NCBI RefSeq assembly: GCF_013283785.1
Contig: NZ_JABCPZ010000001.1
Location: 62,001 to 126,000 of the forward strand
Direction: 5' to 3'
Length of the DNA: 64,000 nt
Origin: Nonomuraea antri
GTDB lineage: Bacteria > Actinomycetota > Actinomycetes > Streptosporangiales > Streptosporangiaceae
The first letter of the stretch is position 1; every line of letters starts with the position of its first letter. The translations under genes and the position numbers were made by a program. A model generated the notes under the pieces. The model made no database searches. It saw only the letters and a program-made list of their open reading frames with translations, and was not told the origin of the DNA. This document shows, in pieces, positions 42,513 through 51,369 of this stretch.

Positions 42513-44608
42513 TGGAAGTCATCTCAGCCGGCTTCGGCGTTTTTCTCGCCGTCGTCCTGGTCATCGTCATTGGCCTGCTCATCATCATCGGCCGGCTTTT
42601 CAGAAAGGTCGAACAGGGCAAGGCGCTCATCGTCTCGAAGGTGAACAAGGTGGACGTCACGTTCACCGGCGCCGTGGTGCTGCCCGTCGTCCACAAGGCC
42701 GAGATCATGGACATCTCGGTGAAGACCATCGAGATCGAGCGGACCGGCCGCGAAGGCCTCATCTGCCGTGACAACATCAGGGCCGACATCAAGATCACGT
42801 TCTTCGTCCGCGTGAACAAGACCGCCGAGGACGTCATCAAGGTCGCCCAGGCCATCGGAACGGTCCGGGCCAGCGACGAGTCGACGCTGCAGGCGCTGTT
42901 CGCCGCCAAGTTCTCCGAGGCTCTGAAGACGGCCGGCAAGCACCTCGACTTCGTCGACCTCTACACCAAGCGGGACGAGTTCCGCGACGAGATCGTCCGG
43001 CTGATCGGCACCGACCTCAACGGCTACAGCCTCGAGGACGCGGCCATCGACTACCTGGAGCAGACCTCGCTGCTCTCCCTGGACAAGAACAACATCCTGG
43101 ACGCCCAGGGCATCAGGAAGATCACCGAGCTGACGGCGCTGGAGCACGTCCGTACCAACGAGTTCCAGCGCGCCGAGGAGAAGGAGATCACCCGCCAGAA
43201 CGTGGACGCCCGCGAGGCCATCCTGGAGCTGGAGCGCCGCCAGGCCGACGCCGAGCTCAAGCAGCGGCGCGAGATCGAGACGGTCAAGGCCCGCGAGGAG
43301 GCCGAGGTCGCCCGCGTCCAGGCCGAGGAGCGGCTGCGCGCGATGACGGCGGCGATCAAGACCGACGAGCAGCTCGGCGTGCAGCGCGAGAACCAGGCCC
43401 GCGAGGTGGCCGTGGCGGAGAAGAACCGCGAGCGCGTGATCGCCATCGAGTCCGAGCGCATCGAGAAGGACCGCCTGCTGGAGGTCATCTCCCGCGAGCG
43501 TGAGACCGAGCTGTCGCGCATCGCCAAGGACAAGGAGGTCGAGACGGAGAAGCGCTCGATCGCCGAGGTCATCCGCGAGCGCATCGCCGTCGACAAGACG
43601 GTGGCCGAGCAGGAGGAGAGCATCAAGCGGCTGCGCGTGGTCGAGGAGGCCGAGCGCACCCGCCAGCAGGTCATCATCGCCGCCGAGGCCGAGGCCCAGG
43701 AGAACCTGGTCAAGGACATCAAGGCGGCCGAGGCCGCGGAGGCCGCGTCGAAGTTCAAGGCCCGCGAGGAGCTGGTGCTCGCCGAGGCCAGGCAGCAGGC
43801 CGCCGAGCTCGACGCGCGCGCCAAGATCAGGCTGGCCGAGGGCATCCAGGCGGAGACCGCCGCGAGCGGGCTGGCCGAGGTGCAGATCAAGGAGCGCGAC
43901 GCCGAGGCCATCGAGAAGGTGGGCCGCGCCGAGGCGCTGGTGCTGGCCGAGAAGCTGCGCGCCGAGGCCGACGGCGCCAAGGCCATGGCCCTGGTCGAGG
44001 GCGACAGGCTCAAGGCCCAGGCCGAGGGCGAGCAGGCGATGGCCCTGGCCGGCGCCGCCGCGATCGGCGAGAAGCTCAAGGCCGAGGCCGAGGGTCTGAC
44101 CCAGAAGGCCGCCGCGATGGCCGCGCTGGACGAGGCCAGCAGGGAGCACGAGGAGTACCGCCTGCGGCTGGAGGCCGACAAGGAGGTTCACCTCAAGCGG
44201 ATCGCCGTGCAGGCCCAGGTGGCCGAGTCCCAGGCGAGCGTGCTGGCGGCCGGCCTGGCCAAGGCGAACATCGACATCGTCGGCGGCGACACGATGTTCT
44301 TCGACAAGGTCGTCGGCTCGATCACGGCGGGCAAGGCCGTGGACGGCTTCATGCAGCACTCTCAGGTGGCCGGCTCGCTGGCCGCGCCGTACCTCAACGG
44401 CTCCGCCAGCCTGATGGAGGACCTGGCCACCGTGGTCAGCGGCGTGCGTACCGAGGACGTCAAGAACCTGACCGTCTCCGCCCTGCTCATGCGGCTCATC
44501 CAGCAGGGCGGGCCGGAGTCCAACGCGCTGGGCGAGCTGCTGGAGACCGCCCGCCGCCTCGGCGTCGCCGACTCCCCGGTGGCGGCCCTGACCCCGGCCA
44601 AGGTCTGA
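42512..44608 (+). CDS. Flotillin (YqiK-type SPFH protein)
   Basis: 698 residues. One N-terminal membrane segment (VFLAVVLVIVIGLLIIIGRLF), then an SPFH/PHB domain at residues about 30-200 (KALIVSKVNKVDVTFTGAVV; FFVRVNKTAEDVIKVAQAIG). A long coiled coil rich in EA repeats (ERRQADAELKQRREIETVKA and similar) spans residues about 210-560, with the flotillin C-terminal region after it. Flotillins scaffold membrane microdomains by oligomerising through the coiled coil. Immediately preceded by its NfeD/YqiJ-like partner and followed by a giant AAA+ gene. Confidence 0.95.
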   Translation: MEVISAGFGVFLAVVLVIVIGLLIIIGRLFRKVEQGKALIVSKVNKVDVTFTGAVVLPVVHKAEIMDISVKTIEIERTGREGLICRDNIRADIKITFFVRVNKTAEDVIKVAQAIGTVRASDESTLQALFAAKFSEALKTAGKHLDFVDLYTKRDEFRDEIVRLIGTDLNGYSLEDAAIDYLEQTSLLSLDKNNILDAQGIRKITELTALEHVRTNEFQRAEEKEITRQNVDAREAILELERRQADAELKQRREIETVKAREEAEVARVQAEERLRAMTAAIKTDEQLGVQRENQAREVAVAEKNRERVIAIESERIEKDRLLEVISRERETELSRIAKDKEVETEKRSIAEVIRERIAVDKTVAEQEESIKRLRVVEEAERTRQQVIIAAEAEAQENLVKDIKAAEAAEAASKFKAREELVLAEARQQAAELDARAKIRLAEGIQAETAASGLAEVQIKERDAEAIEKVGRAEALVLAEKLRAEADGAKAMALVEGDRLKAQAEGEQAMALAGAAAIGEKLKAEAEGLTQKAAAMAALDEASREHEEYRLRLEADKEVHLKRIAVQAQVAESQASVLAAGLAKANIDIVGGDTMFFDKVVGSITAGKAVDGFMQHSQVAGSLAAPYLNGSASLMEDLATVVSGVRTEDVKNLTVSALLMRLIQQGGPESNALGELLETARRLGVADSPVAALTPAKV

Positions 44609-44613
44609 CGGAC

Positions 44614-44645
44614 GTCCCGGGTACGCCGACCGGCGTACCCGGGAC
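44614..44645 (+). other. Perfect 14-base hairpin between flotillin and AAA+ genes
   Basis: GTCCCGGGTACGCC (44614-44627) and GGCGTACCCGGGAC (44632-44645) pair at all 14 positions around a four-base loop GACC. There is no T-tract. It starts six bases after the flotillin stop and ends 39 bases before the AAA+ start. It could attenuate transcription, stabilise the upstream message, or terminate it. Confidence 0.8.
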
Positions 44646-44684
44646 CCCAGACGGCGGAGCAGCGACGGCACAACGGAGAGCGGC

Positions 44685-47600
44685 ATGACGAACGGCGGCG
44701 CGGGCGAAGCGAGCGGCCCCACCGGAACCACGACGGGCGAGCCCGCGGCGGCGGGCGGCGCGGGCGCGGCGCCCGCGGGGGGCTCCGGGCTGGAGGCGGG
44801 CACCTACGAGGTGCTCAGGAACCGGCTCCAGGCGCAGGCCAAGGCCCTGGCCGAGGCCGCCGAGGCGGTCAACGAGCAGCGGCTGAAGGTCTTCGGCGGC
44901 GCGGAGCTGCGCCTGCTCGGCACCGAGCGGATCAGGACGGAGAACAACTGCGTCCCGAGAGACATCGTCTCCCTGGGCGACGTCATGCTGTTCGGCTACA
45001 ACGTGTTCATCGGGCTGAAGCCGGAGACCACGGTGGACGACGTCTTCGCCGTGCACCGCTTCAGCCGGGAGGGCGACGCGTTCAGGTTCGACGCCGACCG
45101 GCTGCAGACCCTGGAAGACCCGTCGTTCAAGAAGGACTTCGCCGAGCTGTACCGCTACTACAAGGATTCACGGCTGCAGCAGCTGCGGCGGGTCGAGGGC
45201 AAGCTGCTGGCCGTGTTCCAGATCGGCCCGGCGGACACGCGGGTGCTCAGGTGGTCGGTCAGCAACGGCGGAGTCCCGAAATATCTGGATAACCGGGGTG
45301 AGCGCGACCACGTCTTCCCTGCCTCGCACGACTTCGAGTGGACCCCGGCCACCCGCGACGACCACGTGCTCGGCCGGCACCCGCACATCTCGATCCAGGG
45401 CGAGGTCTTCGTCGAGACCGTCGGCGGCGACCTGACCATCAAGATCGAGAACAACACGGAGTCCGGCGCGGGCATCTACGCCGAGCCCGTCGCCGAGCCG
45501 CTGCAGAGCCTGGCCGACGCCGACGTCGAGCACGCCCGCATCGGCCCGCTCGTCCTCATGCGGATCAGGCCGTACAAGGAGACGGACTGGCGGCACCTGG
45601 TCTTCAACACCCGCACCAAGTCCGTGATCAGGCTCGACGGCATCGGCCAGGCCTGCCAGCGGCTGCCCGAGGACCAGGGCCTGATCTTCCCCGGCGGCTA
45701 CTACCTGACCACCGGCGTCAGCAAGACGTTCGACACGGACGTGACGGACCTGGAGTTCGAGCGGGTCGTCCGCTCCCCCAACGGCGAGGACGTCCTGTAC
45801 GTCTTCCACGCCAGGGGCGACGGCCGGTCGCTGCTGCTGGCCTACAACGTGATCAGGAAGGAGGTGGCCAACCCGATCGTCTGCCACGGGTACTCGCTGT
45901 TCGACGACGGCACGATGGTGGTCTTCCGCGCCACCTCCGAAGAGCCCACCCGGGTGCACCCGATGCAGGTGTGGCAGACCCCGTACGTCTCCGACACCTA
46001 CGCCGCCGCCCAGCCCGCCGGCACCGGGCCGCTGGAGCGCATCGGCAACGCCGAGCTGGTGCGCGGCATCTCCGACTGCCTGTCCGTGGCCAGGATGGTG
46101 GGCGAGATGGCGGCGTCCGCGGCCACGTTCGAGGCGCTGATCTCGGCCTGCACGCGCGCCTTCGACCACTATCACTGGCTCGGCGAGCACGGCCTGCGCA
46201 CCCCGCTGGCCGACGTGCGCGCCACCGCCGAGCAGGTGCTCGACGAGTACGAGAACGTCGAGCAGCTCACCCTCCAGGCCGAGCGCACGCTGGCCGAGGC
46301 CGCCGAGGAGGTCACCCGCCTGGTACGCCAGGCCCGGGCCGACACCCCGCTCACCGCCGACGCCTGGGTGACCTCGCTGGCCACGCTGCGCCGCGCCCAG
46401 GGCCATCTGGTGACGCTGCGCGAGGTCCGCTACCTGGACCTGGCCAGGCTGGACGAGCTGGCCGCCGAGCTGACCGAGGAGCTGGCCTCGGTCGGCCGCC
46501 GCGCCGTCACGTTCCTGGAGAGCCCGGAGGCGTTCACCGGCTACCACGCGGCGGTCGAGCAGCTGGCCGTGGAGGCCGGCGCGATCGCCACCGTGGCCGA
46601 GGCCGAGCCCGTCGCGGACCGGCTGGCCACCCAGTCCGAGGGCCTGGAGGTGGTCACCGAGGTCGTCGGCTCGCTGGACATCGCCGACGCGACCGTGCGC
46701 ACGTCCATCCTGGGCCGGATCGCCGAGGTGCTGGGCGGCGTGAACCGGGCCCGCGCGGTGCTCGACGGCCGCCGCCGCGAACTGCTCGGCACCGAGGGCC
46801 GCGCCGCGTTCGCCGCCGAGTTCGCGCTGCTCGGCCAGGCCATCACCGGCGCGCTGGCGATGGCCGACAGCCCGGACAAGTGCGACGAGCAGCTCGGCCG
46901 GCTCATGCTCCAGCTGGAGAACCTGGAGTCGCGCTTCGGCGAGTTCGACGATTTCGCCAACCAGCTCACGGCCAAGCGCGAGGACGTCTACGAGGCGTTC
47001 TCGGCCCGCAAGCAGACCCAGCTCGACGAGCTGGCCAGGCGGGCCGACCGCATCTTCGCCTCGGCCGAGCGCATCCTGGGCAGCATCACCAGGCGGCTGG
47101 CCGGTCTCGGGTCGCTGGACGAGGTCAACACGTACTTCGCCACCGACCCGATGATCGCCAAGCTGCGCTCGTCCGCGGCCGAGCTGCGGACGCTCGGCGA
47201 CGCGGTGCGCGCCGAGGAGCTGGAAGGCCGGGTCAAGGCGGCCCAGCAGGAGGCGGGACGCGCGCTGCGCGACCGGCTCGACCTGTTCTCCGACGGCGGC
47301 GAGACGCTGCGGCTGGGCCGGCACCGGTTCGCGGTCAACACCCAGCCGATCGATCTGACGCTGGTGCCGCACGAGAGCGAAATGCACTTCGCGATCACCG
47401 GCACCGACTACCGCTCGCCGGTGCCCGAGTCGTTCGCCGACACGCGGCCCTTCTGGGACCAGCTCCTGGTCTCTGAGACCCAGGACGTCTACCGGGCCGA
47501 GCACCTGGCCGTCTCCCTCCTGGACGAGGCGACGCCCGGCCTGCCGCTGGACGACCTGGTGCGCCAGGCCGCCGAGTCCCGCTACGACGAGGGCTACGAG

Positions 47601-49577
47601 CGCGGCGTGCACGACCACGACGCCACCGCCATCCTCGACACCCTGCTGCGTCTGCGGGAAGGCGCGGGACTGCTGCGCTACCCGGCCGAGGTCAGGGCGT
47701 CGGCCCAGCTCTTCTGGGCCTTCGGGCTGGATGAGGTTTCACGTAAAACATTCACCACCCGCGCCGTGTCGCTGATCCGCGCCCGCGCCACGTTCGGCCA
47801 CCCCGCCGCGCTGGACGACCTGGCCCGGGAGCTCGGCGAACGCCTGTCCGCCTTCCTCACCACGCTCGGCGCGGCCCCGGCGAACGCGGAGCTGGCCGGC
47901 GAGTACCTGGTCGAGGAGCTGGGCGGCCAGCCGGTCGGCTTCGTCACGAGCAAGGCGGCCCGCGATCTGCTCGCCGGGTTCCACCAGGTCCTGGGCCCGG
48001 TCAAGACGCGGGAGTTCGAGGACGAGCTCAAGTCCGTCCCGCTGGCCGAGCGCGTGCAGCTGGCCCAGGCCTGGATCGGCGCCTTCCAGCAGGGCAGGGA
48101 ACTGGCCGAGGCCATCGCCGTGCAACTGTGCGACCTGCCCAGGCACGACTCCAGCGCGAGCGTCACCGAGACCGTCGAGGGCCTGCTCGGCAGCCACCCC
48201 CGCATCGTGGACCGCAAGCTGGAGATCCGCCTGGACGAGACCCTCACCAGGACCCGCGACTTCACCCGCGAGCGCGTCCCCGCCTACCGCGCCTACCAGC
48301 GCCGGCGCAACGAGCTGGTCGCCGCGGAGCGTTCGAGGCTCCGGCTGGAGGAGTACCGGCCCAAGGTGATGAGCGCGTTCGTGCGCAACAGGCTGCTGGA
48401 CGAGGTCTACCTGCCGCTGATCGGCGACAACCTGGCCAAGCAGCTCGGCGCGGCCGGCGCGGGCAAGCGCACCGACCAGATGGGCCTGCTGCTGCTCATC
48501 TCGCCGCCCGGCTACGGCAAGACCACCCTGATGGAGTACGTCGCCAGCCGGCTCGGTCTGGTCTTCGTCAAGGTCAACGGCCCGGCCCTGGGCCACGAGG
48601 TCACCTCGCTGGACCCGGCCGACGCCCCGGACGCCACCGCCCGCCAGGAGGTCGAGAAGATCTCGTTCGCGCTGGAGACGGGCAACAACACGCTGCTCTA
48701 CCTGGACGACATCCAGCACACCTCACCCGAGCTGCTGCAGAAGTTCATCTCGCTGTGTGACGCCCAGCGCCGCATCGAAGGCGTCTGGAACGGCCGCACC
48801 CGCACCTACGACCTGCGCGGCAAGCGGTTCGGGGTGTGCATGGCGGGTAACCCGTACACCGAGTCGGGTCAGCGCTTCCGCATCCCGGACATGCTGGCCA
48901 ACCGGGCCGACGTGTGGAACCTGGGCGACGTGCTGTCGGGCCGGGAGGAGCTGTTCGCGCTGAGCTACATCGACAACGCGCTCACCTCCAACCCGGTGCT
49001 CGCGCCGCTGTCGTCGCGCGACAGGTCGGACGTCGAGGTCCTGGTACGCCTGGCCAAGGGCGACCCGGCGGTCCGTGCCGACCAGCTCAAGCACCCGTAC
49101 ACCAAGCCGGAGCTGGACCAGGTGCTCAGCGTGCTGACCAAGCTCGCCCGGGTGCAGGAGATCGTCCTGGCCAACAACCAGGCCTACATCGCCTCGGCCG
49201 GTCAGTCGGACGCCACCAGGACCGAGCCGCCGTACCGGCTGCAGGGGTCGTACCGGAACATGAACAAGCTGGCCGAGCGCATCGTCCCGGCGATGAACGC
49301 CGACGAGCTGGAAGCGGTGGTCGACGACCACTACCTGGGCGAGGCGCAGACGCTCACCTCGGACGCCGAGGCCAACCTGCTGAAGCTGGCCGAGCTGCGC
49401 GGCCGGCTGACCCCGGAGCAGGCGGCCAGGTGGGCCGAGATCAAGGCCGCGTACCTGCGGGCCAAGGCGCTGGGCGGCGCCGACGACGACCCGATGACCA
49501 GGGCGGTCGGCGCGATCGGGCTGCTGGCCGACCGGGTGGGCGAGGTCGGCACGGCCATCAGGGAGTCGGAACGCTAG
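44685..49577 (+). CDS. Giant AAA+ ATPase (DUF3686-like N-terminal, 'DNA repair ATPase' family)
   Basis: 1630 residues. After a Gly/Thr-rich leader, residues about 50-480 form a beta-rich region resembling DUF3686 (NRLQAQAKALAEAAEAVNEQ, IRTENNCVPRDIVSLGD, FNTRTKSVIRLDGIGQACQR). A long helical and coiled-coil middle (about 490-1230) follows. The C-terminal AAA+ module has Walker A SPPGYGKTTLMEY near 1272, Walker B NNTLLYLDDIQHTSPE near 1338 and a sensor-like CMAGNPYTESG. The family is often labelled DNA repair ATPase, but this rests on weak evidence. GGAGAG precedes the ATG. The link with a flotillin suggests membrane-associated remodelling. Confidence 0.85.
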   Translation: MTNGGAGEASGPTGTTTGEPAAAGGAGAAPAGGSGLEAGTYEVLRNRLQAQAKALAEAAEAVNEQRLKVFGGAELRLLGTERIRTENNCVPRDIVSLGDVMLFGYNVFIGLKPETTVDDVFAVHRFSREGDAFRFDADRLQTLEDPSFKKDFAELYRYYKDSRLQQLRRVEGKLLAVFQIGPADTRVLRWSVSNGGVPKYLDNRGERDHVFPASHDFEWTPATRDDHVLGRHPHISIQGEVFVETVGGDLTIKIENNTESGAGIYAEPVAEPLQSLADADVEHARIGPLVLMRIRPYKETDWRHLVFNTRTKSVIRLDGIGQACQRLPEDQGLIFPGGYYLTTGVSKTFDTDVTDLEFERVVRSPNGEDVLYVFHARGDGRSLLLAYNVIRKEVANPIVCHGYSLFDDGTMVVFRATSEEPTRVHPMQVWQTPYVSDTYAAAQPAGTGPLERIGNAELVRGISDCLSVARMVGEMAASAATFEALISACTRAFDHYHWLGEHGLRTPLADVRATAEQVLDEYENVEQLTLQAERTLAEAAEEVTRLVRQARADTPLTADAWVTSLATLRRAQGHLVTLREVRYLDLARLDELAAELTEELASVGRRAVTFLESPEAFTGYHAAVEQLAVEAGAIATVAEAEPVADRLATQSEGLEVVTEVVGSLDIADATVRTSILGRIAEVLGGVNRARAVLDGRRRELLGTEGRAAFAAEFALLGQAITGALAMADSPDKCDEQLGRLMLQLENLESRFGEFDDFANQLTAKREDVYEAFSARKQTQLDELARRADRIFASAERILGSITRRLAGLGSLDEVNTYFATDPMIAKLRSSAAELRTLGDAVRAEELEGRVKAAQQEAGRALRDRLDLFSDGGETLRLGRHRFAVNTQPIDLTLVPHESEMHFAITGTDYRSPVPESFADTRPFWDQLLVSETQDVYRAEHLAVSLLDEATPGLPLDDLVRQAAESRYDEGYERGVHDHDATAILDTLLRLREGAGLLRYPAEVRASAQLFWAFGLDEVSRKTFTTRAVSLIRARATFGHPAALDDLARELGERLSAFLTTLGAAPANAELAGEYLVEELGGQPVGFVTSKAARDLLAGFHQVLGPVKTREFEDELKSVPLAERVQLAQAWIGAFQQGRELAEAIAVQLCDLPRHDSSASVTETVEGLLGSHPRIVDRKLEIRLDETLTRTRDFTRERVPAYRAYQRRRNELVAAERSRLRLEEYRPKVMSAFVRNRLLDEVYLPLIGDNLAKQLGAAGAGKRTDQMGLLLLISPPGYGKTTLMEYVASRLGLVFVKVNGPALGHEVTSLDPADAPDATARQEVEKISFALETGNNTLLYLDDIQHTSPELLQKFISLCDAQRRIEGVWNGRTRTYDLRGKRFGVCMAGNPYTESGQRFRIPDMLANRADVWNLGDVLSGREELFALSYIDNALTSNPVLAPLSSRDRSDVEVLVRLAKGDPAVRADQLKHPYTKPELDQVLSVLTKLARVQEIVLANNQAYIASAGQSDATRTEPPYRLQGSYRNMNKLAERIVPAMNADELEAVVDDHYLGEAQTLTSDAEANLLKLAELRGRLTPEQAARWAEIKAAYLRAKALGGADDDPMTRAVGAIGLLADRVGEVGTAIRESER

Positions 49578-49665
49578 CGGCTCATCCGGCGAACGCGGCT
49601 CACTCGGCGAGCGCGGCTCATCCGGCGAACGCGGCGGTGCGGTCGGCGGTGCGGTCGGCGGTGGC
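49578..49665. repeat. Short tandem repeats after the AAA+ gene
   Basis: An 18-base unit CGGCTCATCCGGCGAACG occurs three times (49578, 49596, 49614; the middle copy has three changes). It is followed by two exact 12-base units GGTGCGGTCGGC at 49636 and 49648. They fill the convergent gap to the MarR gene and contain no gene. Confidence 0.85.
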
Positions 49666-49685
49666 GGCCCGCTGGACGACGGCCG

Positions 49686-50171
49686 TCACTCGCCGGTGAG
49701 GCCGGCGGTGGCCTCGCGCTGGATGGCCGTGGCCCGAGTGACGTAGCCGAGGATCAGCTCCAGTTCCTCGTCGGAGTAGCGCGCGTACAGCTCGTCCATG
49801 GCCGCGATGAACGGCCCGAACATCTGGCCGGCGCCGGCGATCCGCTCCTGCAGCTGGGCCTCGTTGATCTCGACGATGACGCGGCGCCGGTCCCTGGCGT
49901 CGCGGACCCGGCGTACCAGCCACTTGTCCTGCAGCCGGTCGATGAGCCCGCTGATCGTGGCCGGGGCGAGCCCGCTGTGTTGCGCGAGCTCGCCCGCGGT
50001 CAGCGGCCCGCGCCGTTGCAGCAGGTCGAGGGTCTTCTCCTCGGTCATGGTCAGGCCGAGCAGCGCGCCCATGGCGGTGTGGAACATGACGGCCGCGTTG
50101 CTGCTCTCCCGGCCGGCCAGCACCAGCTCGTCCAACAATTTCTTTCGATGCTCCGAAATATCTCTGGACAT
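49686..50171 (-). CDS. MarR-family regulator
   Basis: 161 residues from ATG 50171 with GAGGAG just upstream; a frame extension to 50294 would overlap the divergent gene. The winged helix is LTAGELAQHSGLAPATISGLIDRLQDKWLVRRVRD, with the wing RDRRRVIVEI. The dimerising helices contain YARYSDEELELILGYVTRA. Its start faces that of an FAD monooxygenase 52 bases away, with a perfect palindrome between them. This predicts ligand-relieved repression of both genes. Confidence 0.93.
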   Translation of the reverse strand: MSRDISEHRKKLLDELVLAGRESSNAAVMFHTAMGALLGLTMTEEKTLDLLQRRGPLTAGELAQHSGLAPATISGLIDRLQDKWLVRRVRDARDRRRVIVEINEAQLQERIAGAGQMFGPFIAAMDELYARYSDEELELILGYVTRATAIQREATAGLTGE

Positions 50172-50193
50172 CCTCACTCCTCCCTGCTTAATA

Positions 50194-50213
50194 TTTCGTT
50201 CGACCGAACGAAA
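50194..50213. promoter_or_regulatory. Perfect MarR operator palindrome
   Basis: TTTCGTTCG (50194-50202), AC, CGAACGAAA (50205-50213): nine fully paired positions with a two-base spacer, 22 bases before the MarR start and 10 before the monooxygenase ATG. Confidence 0.85.
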
Positions 50214-50223
50214 GGTTATCACC

Positions 50224-51369
50224 ATGAAGGCTCTGATCATAGGGTGCGGCATCGGCGGTCCCACCACCGCGATCGCCCTGCGTGAGGTCGGCATCGACGC
50301 CGAGATCTTCGAGTCCTACCCGGACGGCGCCGAGGGCGTGGGCTCGTTCCTCAACATCGCCAGCAACGGCCTGGGCGCCCTGCGCGAACTCGGCGCGCAC
50401 CGCGAGGTCATGGCGGCCGGCATCCCCACGCCGCAGATGGTCATGTGGAGCGGCACCGGCAAGCGCCTGGGCGCCGTGGCCAACGGCCTGGCCCTGGAGG
50501 ACGGCACGGTGAGCCACACCATCCTGCGCTCCGACCTGTATCGCGTGATCAGGGGCGCGGCGACCTCCCGCGGCATCCCCATCTCCTACGGCAAGCGCCT
50601 GGTGTCGTTCGAAGAGACGGCCGACCGGGTGACGGCCAGGTTCGACGACGGCACCGAGGCCACCGGCGACCTGCTGATCGCCGCCGACGGCGTGCACTCG
50701 GTCACCAGGCACGCGCTCGACCCGCACGCCCCCTCCGCCCGCTACAGCGGCCTGTACAGCTTCGGCGGGATCGTCCGCGACGCCGGCATGACCGGCGAGC
50801 CCGGCGTCTACCACATGGTCTTCGGCAAGCGCGCGTTCTTCGGCTACACCGTGGCCGCCTCCGGCGAGACCTGGTGGTTCGCCAACCTGCCCAGGCGGCT
50901 CGGCGACGTGCCCGACGACTGGAAGCCGGCCCTGATCGAGGCGTTCCAGGACGACGACAACGGCTCGGCCGACCTCATCAGGAACAGCCCGGTCGAGCTG
51001 GCGCTGCCGGTCTTCGACCTGCCGCCGGTGCCCACCTGGCATCGCGGGCGCGTAGTGCTGACCGGCGACGCCGCCCACGCCACCTCGCCCAGTTCCGGCC
51101 AGGGCGCGTCGATGGCCGTCGAGGACGCGATCGTGCTGGCCCGCTGCCTGCGTGACAGCGAGAGCCACACCGCCGCCTTCACCCGCTTCGAGCGGGAGCG
51201 CCGCGCCAGGGCCGAGCGGATCGTGGCCTACTCCAGGACGATCAGCAACAGCAAGGCCGCGGGCCCGGTCGCCCGGGTGTTCCGCGACCTGATGATGCCG
51301 TTCTTCCTGAAGAAGACCGCCAGCCAGGAATCACTGGCCTGGATGTACCGCCACCAGGTCAGCCTCTGA
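50224..51369 (+). CDS. FAD-dependent monooxygenase (PHBH-fold class A)
   Basis: 381 residues from ATG 50224, with AAAGG nine bases upstream. FAD ADP-binding motif LIIGCGIGGPTTAIALREVG, the DG motif LLIAADGVHSVTR, and the GD motif LTGDAAHATSPSSGQGASMAVEDAI. This is a single-component aromatic or xenobiotic hydroxylase; the TetX-like group is an alternative. It is controlled by the divergent MarR regulator. The last 39 bases overlap the convergent DapA-like gene. Confidence 0.93.
   Translation: MKALIIGCGIGGPTTAIALREVGIDAEIFESYPDGAEGVGSFLNIASNGLGALRELGAHREVMAAGIPTPQMVMWSGTGKRLGAVANGLALEDGTVSHTILRSDLYRVIRGAATSRGIPISYGKRLVSFEETADRVTARFDDGTEATGDLLIAADGVHSVTRHALDPHAPSARYSGLYSFGGIVRDAGMTGEPGVYHMVFGKRAFFGYTVAASGETWWFANLPRRLGDVPDDWKPALIEAFQDDDNGSADLIRNSPVELALPVFDLPPVPTWHRGRVVLTGDAAHATSPSSGQGASMAVEDAIVLARCLRDSESHTAAFTRFERERRARAERIVAYSRTISNSKAAGPVARVFRDLMMPFFLKKTASQESLAWMYRHQVSL

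Noticed and set aside
42524-44803. 759-residue frame antisense to the flotillin gene
   Set aside because: It consists of Leu/Asp/Gly repeats that mirror the flotillin coiled coil on the other strand.
49798-50223. N-terminal extension of the FAD monooxygenase
   Set aside because: It would run through the MarR gene and the operator. The Rossmann motif starts four residues after ATG 50224, which has a ribosome site.
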